DNA of 64,000 nt from Panulirus ornatus (lineage: Eukaryota; Arthropoda; Malacostraca; Decapoda; Palinuridae). Below are positions 38,801-51,000 of this stretch, piece by piece. The stretch is from positions 46,759,012 through 46,823,011 of the forward strand of contig NC_092234.1 of assembly GCF_036320965.1 (NCBI RefSeq), written 5' to 3'. How positions within the stretch are numbered: the stretch's first letter is position 1; each line of letters starts with the position of its first letter. A program made the translations under genes and the position numbers. The notes under the pieces are model-generated. The model searched no databases. It saw nothing but the letters and a program-made list of their open reading frames with translations, and was not told the origin of the DNA.

Positions 38801-41800
38801 CTTCCTCCAGTTTTTCTCCATTCAGACTTACCTCCCAATTGACTTGTCCCTCAACCCTACTGTAACTAATAGCCTTGCTCTTATTCACATTTACTCTCAG
38901 CTTTCTTCTTTCACACACTTTACCAAACTCAGTCACCAGCTTCTGCAGTTTCTCACACGAATCAGCAACCAGCGTTGTATCATCAGCAAAAAACAACTGA
39001 CTCACTTCCCAAGCTCTCTCATCCACAATAGACTGCATACTTGCTCCTCTCTCCAAAAGTCTTGCATTCACCTCCCTAACAATCCATAAACAAATTAAAC
39101 AACCATGGAGACATCATACACCCCTGCAGCAAACCAACATTTACTGAGAACTAACCACTTTCCTCTCTTCCTACTCGTACATATGCCTTACATCCTCGAT
39201 AAAAACTTTTCAATGCTTCTAACAACTTGCCTCCCACACCATATATTCTTAATACCTTCCACAGAGCATCTCTATCAACTCTAACACTACATACAAATCC
39301 ATTTGCTTTTCTAAGTATTTCTCATACATTCTTCAAAGCAAACACCTGATCCAAACACATCCTCTACCACTTCTGAAACCACACTACTCTTCCCCAATCT
39401 GATGCTCTGTGCTTGCCTTCACCCTCTCAATCAATACCCTCCCATATAATTTCCCAGGAATACTCAACAAACTTATACCTCTGAAATTTGAACACTCACC
39501 TTTATCCCCTTTGCCTTTGTACAAAGGCACTATGCATGCATTCCACCAATCCTCAGGCACCTCACCATGAGTCATACATACATCAAATATCCTTACCAAC
39601 CAGTCAACAACAGAGTCATCCCCTTTTCTAATAAATTCCACAGCAATACCTTCAAAATCCGCTGCCTTGCCGGCTTTCATCTTCCACAGAGCTTTTAGTA
39701 CCTCTTCTCTGTTTACCAAATCATTCTCCCTAACCCTTTCACTTCGCACACCACCTCGACCAAAACACCCTATATCTGCCACTCTATCATCTAACACATT
39801 CAACAAACCTTCAAAGTACTCACTCCATCTCCTTCTCACATCACCACTACTTGTTATCACCTCCTCATTAACCCCTTTCACCGATGTTCCCATTTGTTCT
39901 CGTCTTACACACTTTATTTACTTCCTTCCAAAACATCTTTTATTCTCCTTAAAATTCAATGATACTCTCTCACCCCAACTCTCATTTGCCCTCTTCTTCA
40001 CCGCTTGCACCTTTCTCTTGACCTCCTGCCTCTTTCTTTTAAACATCTCTCAGTCATTTGCACAATTTCCCTACAGAACTCATCCAAATGCTTCTCTCTT
40101 CTCTTTCTCTAATAATCTTACTTCTTCATCCCACCACTCACTACCCTTTCTAATCTGCCCACCTCCCACGCTTCTCATGCCACAAGCATCTTTTGTGCAA
40201 GCTATCACTGCTTCCCTAAATACATCCCATTCCTCCCGTTTCCCCTTACGTCCTTTGCTCTCACCTTTTTCCATTCTGCACTTAGTCTCTCCTGGTACTT
40301 CCTCACACAAGTCTCCTTCCCAAGCTCACTTACTCTTGCCACTCTCTTCACCCCAACATTCTCTCTTCTTTTCTGAAAACCTCAACAATTCTTCACCTTC
40401 GCCTCCACAAGATTGATCAGACATCCCTTCAGTTGCAACTCTCAGCACATTAACATCGACAAGTCTCTCTTTCGCGCGCCTATCAATTAACACGTAATCC
40501 AATAATGCTCTCTGGCCATCTCTCCTACTTACATATATATACTTATGTATATCTCTCTTTTTAAACCAGGTTCCCAATCACCAGTCCTTTTTCAGCACAC
40601 AAATCTACAAGCTCTTCACCATTTCCATTTACAAAACTGAACACCCCATGTCCACCAATTATTCCCTCAACTGCCACAATACTCACCTTTGCATTCAAAT
40701 AACCCATTACTATAACCCGGTCTCATGCATCAAAACTACTAACACACTCACTCAGCTGCTCCCAAAACACTTGCCTCTCATGATCTTTCTACTCATGCCC
40801 AGGTGCATATGCACCCATCTCTCTCCATCCACTTTCAGTTTTACCCATATCAATCTAAAGTTTACTTTCTTACACTCTATCACATACTCCCACCACTCCT
40901 TTTTCAGGAGTAGTGCTACTCCTTCCCTTGCTCTTGTCCTCTCACCAACCCCTGACTTTACTCCCAAAACATTCCCAAACCACTCTTCCCCTTTACCCTT
41001 GAGCTTCGTTTCACTCAGAGCCAAAATATCCAGGTTCCTTTCCTCAAACATACTACCTATCTTTCCTTTTTGTCATCTTGGTTACATCCACACACATTTA
41101 GACACCCCAATCTGAGCCTTCGAGGAGGATGAACACTCCTCGCGTCACTCCTTCTTCTGTTTCCCCTTTTAGAAAGTTAGAATACAAGAAGGGGAGGGAT
41201 TCTAGCCCTGCTCCCATCCCCTTTAGTTGACTTCTACGACACATGGTCTCTTAATATATCTCTGTAAATACAATAATCTTATAGAAAATCCTCCTCCATT
41301 TTAATAACTTTTTAGTCATACGACCCTAAGATATTTCTTGAAGGAGTCTTCCAATTGCAAGGTTCCAATATGCCTAACTGGAGGTGACTTTTCATTCATG
41401 GTGTAACTTTGTATAGTTTGAATCCAGTATATATACATATGGGTGCAATTGAAGGAATAGTAGTTCCAACAATGTTATATGGTTGCGAAGCATGGGCTAC
41501 AGATAGGGTTGTATGGAGGAGAGTGGATGTGTTGGAAATGAAATGTTTGAGGACAATATGTGGTGTGAGGTGGTTTGATTAGGTAACTAATGAAAGGGTA
41601 ACAGATATGTGTGGAAATAAAAAGAGTGCAGTTGCAAAGGCAGAAGAGGTTGTGTTGAAATGGTCTGGACATATGGAGAGAATGAGTGAGGAAAGATCGA
41701 CATAGAGGACATATGTGTCAGAGGTGGAGGGAACAAGGAGAAGCAGGAGACCAAAATGGAGGTGGATGGACGGAGTGAAGATTTTGAGCGACCAAGGCCT

Positions 41801-42658
41801 GAGCATACAGGAGGGTGAGAAGTGTGCATGGAGCAGAGTGAACTGGAACGATGTGGTATACCAGTCGATGTGCTGTCAGTGAACTGAACTAGGGCATGTG
41901 AAACTTCTGGGGTAAGCCATGGAAAGGTCTGTAAGGCCTGGATGTGGATAGGGAGCTGTGGTTTCGGTGCATTACACATGACAGCGAGAGACTGAGTGAA
42001 CAAATGTGGCCTTTTCTGTCTGTTTTCCTGGCGCTACTTTGCTGAAGCAGAGGGAAGTGATAATGTTTCCTGTGGGGCAGGGTAGCACCCGGATTGGATG
42101 AAGGCAAGCAAGTATGAATATGTACATGCGCATATATGTATATGTCTGTATATATGTGTGAATAGAGTGAATTAGAACGATGTGGTATACAGGGGTCGAC
42201 GTGCTGTCAATGGATTGAATCAGGGCATGTGAAGCGTCTGGGGTAAACCATGGAAAGTTCTGTGGGGCCTGGATGTGAAAAGGGAGCTGTGGTTTCGGTG
42301 CATTATCACATGACAGCTAGAGACTGAGTGTGAACGAATGTGGCCTTTGTCGTCTTTTCCTAGCGCTACCTCGCACACATGAGGGGGGAGGGGTTTATAT
42401 TTCATGTGTGGCGAGGTGGCGATCGAAATGAATAAAGGCAGACAGTATGAATTATGTACATGTGTATATATGTATATGTCTGTGTGTGTATATGTATGTA
42501 TACGTTGAGATGTATAGGTATGTATAGTGGCGTGTGTGGACATGTATGTATATGCATGTGTATGTGGGTGGGTTGGTCCATTCTTTCGTCTGTTTCTTTG
42601 CGCACCTCGCTAACGCGGGAGACAGCGACAACGCAAAATACTACTACTATTACTACTA

Positions 42659-42742
<84 letters not shown>

Positions 42743-45700
42743 ATTTTTGGCATGAATGATGTAGACAGATGAATAAGCCTTAGAATGAAAATGGAAAAAT
42801 ATCTACACACACCTAAATGACTTCACAAACACCAAACAACTAATCAACCAACCCAATGTTTAACACCATCGGGCTCGGCATACACCTATATCACAAACTA
42901 CACTTCCCAGATGTACACGAAATTTCCATTCCTTTGTGTGCTATGGTCAGAGCATTACACAATCACCATCCCAACACATCACAAGACCCCGCCCCCCCAT
43001 GCCCACAATTGCAACTACCACAGTGAAAGCAGTGAACATATGTTGTTCACTTGAACTGCACTACACCCCCCCCCCCTACACAGGCACACAAGCAACATCA
43101 TATTTCTAAGAACTGTGATCCCAATTCCGGTGGACGTCATGGCTTCCTGTGCTGCAAGAGTTCTATAGAAAATCCTGTCCTCATTTCTTATAAAATAATT
43201 CTCACAGACAGTCAGATATGTACTTTGTTTTTCCCTCTTTTCGTGGAAAGACATGTTCTGGATAGACACCATGATAACTGACACTTATACTGTACTCGGA
43301 TTTCGTTAAATACTACCAATTTGATATATTATTCCCTCTTTTAATTCTCATCATTCCATTTTATTCTCAATAAATGGGGTGAAATCAGGTCCAGAGATCA
43401 GAAAACTACTTATACCGATCCTGTAATCTATGCCCTGTGTTATACAGTGAAACAAGAACTCTGTATTTATACGAGAGCTTTTCCCTTTGACACTTGTGGG
43501 GTTAGTTTCCATGCACACCCACCATATATACAACCAGTACTGTATCATCATGACACAATCATTAAAAAGATAAAAGGATATTGGGCCACCCCAGGCACAG
43601 ACCTGTGCTTTGTACACGACTTTCACGAATCTTATAGGCTCCTCTTTCAGATAACTTCTACTAATCTTAAGATGACTAAAAGTTTATAAAAGCTAGTCTT
43701 GTTGAAAACCGTCATCTTATTGGTTTTCTTTCATCTGGCAGTCCAGTATATGATTTCCGGTCCGGCAAGAGGTGTTTGCTGTGACAATAATAACAAAAAA
43801 ATGAAACCTTTTTCAACGCCATCAGAAGTGATAACACTGTGGAGTGAACCGAACTTTTTCGAGTATAGATGAAACAAAGTAAAGTAACAGATCAAAGATA
43901 TCGAGAAAGAGGAAAAGAAAGGAGAAAATGGGGCTGTGAATGAAGGAGGCTGGGAAAAGAGGAGAAAAATGTTGAATGTGACTGAGGGTTTGGATGTCAA
44001 AGGACACAAAAGACTTCGTAGGTTAATTTTTCCCCCCTCATTCTGCCACGTCAACGCCTATAGTAGCTTCGTCACAGCATCTAAGAAAAGCAAGTTTATT
44101 GTCAAGATAACAAATAATTCAATCACGTTCATTCACTCTGCGAAAGTTTATCAATAAACTGAAATCTGGAATACCTGTTCTCCCAAGAAAATCACACCTC
44201 CCCTTCTGACCCCCAAATGACGCAATACAGGAAAAGTGGGTCACCGTGACCATGAAAATGAAATAAACAATAAACGAAACCTATTGGGTTCATAAAAATC
44301 CCTACAGAAACCAGTGACTCAAGACATGAAAAGATTCAGTAGAACTTAATATACGAAGGGGATGGTGCGTCGAAGGGGGATGGTAGGTAGGTAGGCCTTA
44401 TAGAAAAGCATTCAAACCTTGCCAAAAAAAAAAACACAAAAAAAAACCAGCACCTTCTTTAAAAGACGAATGATAAAGCTAAAGCTTAACACATTAGTCT
44501 CATCAAACACAAGAACTGTGATAAGATTATCATACTGGATTGGAACCTATCCCTTCCCCTCCCCCCCAACTTGCGTTGGCTGGGATGATCGTGTCTGACT
44601 TCCAACGTAGCTGGGTCAAATGGAACTCACCTGTGATGGGGAGTAGTGCGTGGGAGAGATGGGTGATGGAGCGGATGAATAGCTATTATAAGAGCCGCCA
44701 TACTGGGAAGCATCGCTGTTGTTACGACTGAGCCCTGTTGATGGCGTGTGGCTGCAAAAGAAAGAAAAGAATTAAAGAAGATCCATTCCAAGACACTGAT
44801 CAGGTCAAACAACACGGCTATTGAGACCGTGGGCAAACATCGCTTTTGGTCCTACCGTAAGTATTGAGTACCAATTTCTTTTTTTATTACTGTGGACATC
44901 AAAGAATTGAATGCATCTTACATTCTCCTAAACTGTGTATCCTATAAATATCTAACACTGCCTCTCAAGCAGGTAAATCAGTTGGTACCAGTGAGAAATC
45001 ACCGAGTCACATCGATCCTCAATCATATATATTCAAGACAAGTGACTATAATGCTTCTTATTCTGGGAAAAAGTGGGATAAATGACGTGTTTCCACCTGA
45101 TAAAGAACCTAATTGCATATCGCGAAATAATGTAGATAAGACAATACATAATGAACGCTCAGGTTTAAACATTTCATCATCGCAAAATATAGTCTTAGTG
45201 ATTACTAGCTAAATGAATTGTATCAATATTTTTTGCAGTACTGTTACTGAACTGCACTTTATTTACCATTTTCTTTAATGAATATATCAGGCAAAATCAG
45301 TTATCAAATAAAGATAAATATCCCAAGTAAATAAAGTTAACATTCATCAGCTACTGGACTTCCATCACTATTCCATCTTTTTTTTCTTTTGTATAATGAA
45401 ACTAGAAGGAAAACAGAAATGAGAAAATATTCACAGACCTCCTCTGAAAAGATCCACAATATCTTAGCTTCAAAAATCATTCCCAATCTAAGAAATAAGA
45501 ACATTTTTTCCCCCCCTTTCATTCTCTCTGTTACTCATTCTGAGTACTTCTGTAGAATCTATATATACACCCATAACTCCTACAGTTGTTAATGTATGTC
45601 ATGAAATGATACTAGAAACTCATTATTACCCTGTATCTTACAAATCTCTGAACTTGTTCAGTAACAGCTGACATCTTGAATGGTGGCTGGAGGGAACGGA

Positions 45701-45870
45701 TGCAGTCGTGAACAAGGATTACTCAAAGACGAGCCTGTGCTTAGCTGAGTTCAGAGTGGCTCAGTAATTTCATGGAGGATTGGAAGGTGAAAAGTTAACG
45801 GGAAGACAAATGACAAAGTGACACCATAACACACCTTGCTTTGAAAAAAAAAATGGGGATATGTAGATAG

Positions 45871-45953
<83 letters not shown>

Positions 45954-45978
45954 TGGCCTGGAACATATTTCAATGACA

Positions 45979-46076
<98 letters not shown>

Positions 46077-46407
46077 AAAATTGGCCTGGAATATATTTCA
46101 ATGACAAGAAGCTAAGACAGGCTACCTTCCTTGCTATGGATCCAGATACCATTTCAAAACTGTCACATAAAGTGTTCCCTTATTACACACAATCACAAGT
46201 ACTTATTTAGGATATATATAAACTGACCATCTGAAGTGAAGCCTAGATTTCCCAGGAAGTAATACAAATTCCACATAGACGGACAAACGGACATTCTCGC
46301 CAAAACTTAAGAACACGAATGTAAATTTTTACGTACGGTATTTCCTAACTCCATCCCTGTCATACTGGAGACAGAGGCAGAAGACCAGCTCTTTAGCTAC
46401 ACTCAGG

Positions 46408-46479
<72 letters not shown>

Positions 46480-46658
46480 TCTTGTATAGGACCTCTGCAG
46501 CCTTAAGCCCCAAGTCAGAGGCAAGGAAATGATAACCTCCATTGGAATGAGAAGTTCCTGAACAAGATTGTCAATTCGTTCGTCCCCTTGACAATAATGC
46601 AGCTTGGCCAAAGGCGACCTATCAATAGCAATGGAACCTCATTCAGGCTGGTTCCTGT

Positions 46659-46694
<36 letters not shown>

Positions 46695-48010
46695 ATGGCA
46701 CAAAACCGAACGCGGGTTCAATCTCGCGCCAAGTTGCATTTAAGTGTTGTTATTCACAAAGGTGTGTTGTGGGTCCAATTACAGTTCAATCAAACTTCTA
46801 AATTAACACTTCTCTCTCTCTCAAGATGGAGCAAGTGTATAAATGTGGTTACTGAAGTATGTGGAGTCTAGTTATTTTTTTTTCTATCTTATCATCTACA
46901 AATATAAAATATTCATGACTCCAGTGCTTCAGAATCTAATATTTAGCCAAATATTCATGATTCCAGTGCTTCAGAATCTAATATTTAGCCAAATATTCAT
47001 GACTCCAGTGCTTCAGAATCTAATATTTAGCCAAATATTCATGACTCCAGTGCTTCAGAATCTAATATTTAGCCAAATATTCATGACTCCAGTGCTTCAG
47101 AATCTAATATTTAGCCAAATATTCATGACTCCAGTGCTTCAGAATCTAATATTTAGCCACTACCGAAATCTACTGTGAAACTTACACGCGGAAAAAAGGA
47201 CACAAATGGTTAAATTCGAACTGGCAGAGCGTAATTTCTAAAACAAGCGGAATATCTATCCTTGTGATCGCTTATTCTTTTTTTTTTTTCCTCCTTTGCT
47301 AAGGACGTTACGGAAATACAGTCATTATTACGAAGAATTTGGTCCCGCAGTGCACCCACGTCTCGAGTTGTTTTTTCCTCTAGTGTGAGGCACGAACCAT
47401 CTAAATGAATCATGGCTGTCTTCTTAGTAGTCGTAGTAATCCTTGGTGTAAAGTATCGCCATGAATAAAATAGATTTAAGTATTATTATTGCCCAATACA
47501 TGCTTGGTATTTGTCTTAGAATACACCGCTCTGGCTGGGGTCCAGTTTCTAAGAATTGCGTTGCAAAGTCCACGAAATTTCAATTTCTCTCCATTACTCT
47601 TGTTCATGAGAACCCCCCCCCCCTCCTCTTGTGACTCTCTAACGAGTGTTTACGCATACCAAAGTTAACGTTAACATAGTTACTGGAAGGAAAGAATTGT
47701 TACGGTAATTCTGGATCGTTTTGGGTCCAATTTTTGTTGTTTTCAAGCAAAGATGGGACATTCCCCCCCTCTTACTTTCGTCGCATTTAAGCTTCAGCGG
47801 ATTCCTTTATTGCCCTGGTTTGTCTAACTTATTTACTCCAGGAAGGAAAAGCTGCTTGGCAAATTAAAGCTTGCCGGTAGCAATGACCTCAGAATGCCTT
47901 TTCCCTAAGGATACATTGACGTTCCTTCAAGCTAGCTGGAACTTGAAATCTACTGGAAGACCATCAGTCATCTTATAATTGGCTCATCACGGTAACAACA
48001 ATGTGATATA

Positions 48011-48066
<56 letters not shown>

Positions 48067-51000
48067 CCCTGGGGATAAGGGAGAAAGAATACTTCCCACG
48101 TATTCCCTGCGTGTCGTAGAAGGCGACTAAAATGGGAGGGAGCGGGGGGCTGGAAATCCTCCCCTCTCGTTTTTTTTTTTTTTTTTTTTTTTATTTTCCA
48201 AAAGAAGGAACAGAGAACGAGGCCAGGTGAGGATATTCCCTCAGAGGCCCAGTCCTCTGTTCTTAACGCTACCTTGCTAACGCGGGAAATGGCGAATAGT
48301 ATGAAAGAAAGAAAGAAAAGATATATATATATACCCTGCCAACTCGACAGAATAATAAGACTAAGCCATGGCAATGAAAGCTGTCTTTGGTGTCTCCCCC
48401 AAGTATTGAGCTGCAGCGTATGGCTCACGCATACCCCATCAAAGACAACGAACTTACGTAACTACATGACACAGACAAATGCAATGGCGAGTTCAGCGTC
48501 GTATTCTTATTGGAAACTCGGTATTCGCTGGTCACAATCTTATTAATAGAAAGTCACACGTTTTGATGTTCATAAAATGCTTACCCCTGAATGCTTTCAA
48601 AGGGTCTTTGGAGTTTGCCACCACTTTGCATGTTAGTAGGGGATGATAAATGTATATATATACATTAGACCGAGTTTATATAAAACTGATAAATGTATAT
48701 ATATAAGATCTGAGTTTAAATAAAATACGGAGTGTGGCTTAAACAGCACTTACAAAGTCTGTCTAGAAGTGTGGGTTATTTTCTATAAGGAAACTCATTT
48801 TATTTACGATTTCATCAGAAACAATTATTGTAGTAAACGTACCAGTTTTCCTCCTGAAGATTATATTAATAATTATATAATATAAGAGAAAATAGCGTCA
48901 TAAAAAAAAATAGCAGTAGGTAGCGTAGCTTGCATTGAAAACATGGCGTTTACTTCACTAAGCTGTAATTCAAAGAGTCAGTATCATTATACAGCTTTTA
49001 CAGTACAAAAGAAAAAAAAAGGCTATAATAACCTCAGAAAATTGCTCCAATTAGGGTACGCTGGGTCAACCATGGTGACAATAAATGTTCTTTCTACTGA
49101 CGTGGAGTTGTGAATGCAGAAACGTCAACCAACTCACTGTGTTTCTGTTTCTTGGAGGCTAAAACTCCACACTATCTCTCTCTTTCTATATTCTAAATGC
49201 ATCGACCTGAGCAGAATGTCTCTGTTAATACCAGCTTTCGACTTATGAAAAAAAAGAAAAACGTAATCACCCCAAATTACGTTTAAGAAAAGCCTAGTCT
49301 CTACACGCATGTATGTCTGTTAACGAAAGCCTAGTCTACACACGCATGTATGTCTGCTAACAAGTTTAAATGTAGTAATTGTACACAGAAAGATTGTCTA
49401 TTTTAGTACAAGTTGTTTTTTTTACTTATTTTGTGTGGCAAGGACAACCTCAATTAGTGAGGGTTTTGGGGGTGGATGTCACCCACACGGCTTTGAAATT
49501 ATCAAATTATAAAGTAAAGGAGACACTAAAAATATACGAAACTAGATACTGTTATATTCTTTAGTGCCTAAAATGTCGACAAATTATTTTTCTTCCCCCC
49601 ATTTTCAACTTTCACACTCTTTTATCATCGTACTGGAACATGCATTCGTACACCCACTCTGGCTTCAAACCTCTCCACCCTCTGGCCTCAAACCTCCCAC
49701 ACTCTGGCCTCAAACCTCTCCACCCTCTGGCCTCAAACCTCTCCACCCTCTGGCCTCAAACCTCTCCACACTCTGGCCTCAAACCTCTCTACCCTCTGGC
49801 CTCAAACCTCTCCACACTCTGGCCTCAAACCTCCCCACACTCTGGCCTCAAACCTCTCCACACTCTGGCCTCAAACCTCTCGACCCTCTGGCCTCAAACC
49901 TCTCCACACTCTGGCCTCAAACCTCTCCACACGAAGGTAGATCTGCTCCTGAGTGAGGGAATGGAAATAAGTTTTATGTAAGTCAAACATCTGTACCCTA
50001 GGGTACACTTTGGAGACAAATATGTGAGTGGGTACGGGGGTCCTTAATATGTAATCTTTCGCTACAGTGTACCGTAATATGAACCACTTCCTTCAAATAC
50101 GTTGTCTTCACGTTAGGTTTTCCTTGCTGTCGACAATTAATTACTTTGGGTACAGACAGACATCGAGAGATACACAAGATGCCATTCGTCATATGTATGT
50201 ACATGTGAATTTTTCTAAGGTGTATAAAGCGATTTACTGTTATGGCGTCCGATACCTCTGTTATTTAATAGTTAGCTGGACCTCAGAGCCCCACACGCAA
50301 CACATTGTACCAAATTACGAAAAGTCAAGCACGGGTAATTCACGAAATAGGTTGAGCGTGGGTGGGTTAGGTCCTAGCTGGTGGCCATAACTGTGCTGTG
50401 GGATATAAAGCATACCTAATGCGTGCCTGGTCATTCTCGGCTGAGGTTAGCTCGTTCGTACCTCGCCTTCTCTGCAGAGCAGCTGGGAACCTGCCTGCCT
50501 GCCTCTCTACCCCAAGACTTGACCTGGGTTAACTCGCCACCCCTCTGCTGTGTGGTCTCGGAATACATATATTTGTTCCCACTTAAATCATACTCTATGA
50601 CACAATGGCCCTTCGCATTCACAGTGAATTACAGATGACACTGAATGTGTGGTAATTTTAAGTTTATTTTACAAACACTAAAGAAACTGCTATAAATCCA
50701 CTATCAGTTTCCTAATGATGGAATTATTTTTCTAGTCTGGCTGACTTGAGTCAATAAAAAAAAGTGAAAATATCAGCTAATAATATGTTTTCAAACGTAT
50801 GTTTCAACATGTCACTCCGCCAGCATATTTTACAACATATATTCTATTCCTCACACTTACCTTATAGACTGGCCAATTTACAAGCACACGAGCGAAGGCA
50901 AAGTACTTGAACCCGCCACTTTGTGCGGACATGTTGCAAATGGCTACCAATCTTTTCTTAAAACAAGGGTAAATAAACGAATCCTGAGAGACAGAGAGAG

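Noticed and set aside
46843..47178. Repeat protein with 14-residue [14 protein letters not shown] units
   Set aside because: It follows from a 42-bp array of recent origin within Hr39 intron 1.
49564..49981. Repetitive protein with [20 protein letters not shown] units
   Set aside because: The 23-bp minisatellite is open in all phases; no start context, domain or splice sites, and it lies in an intron.
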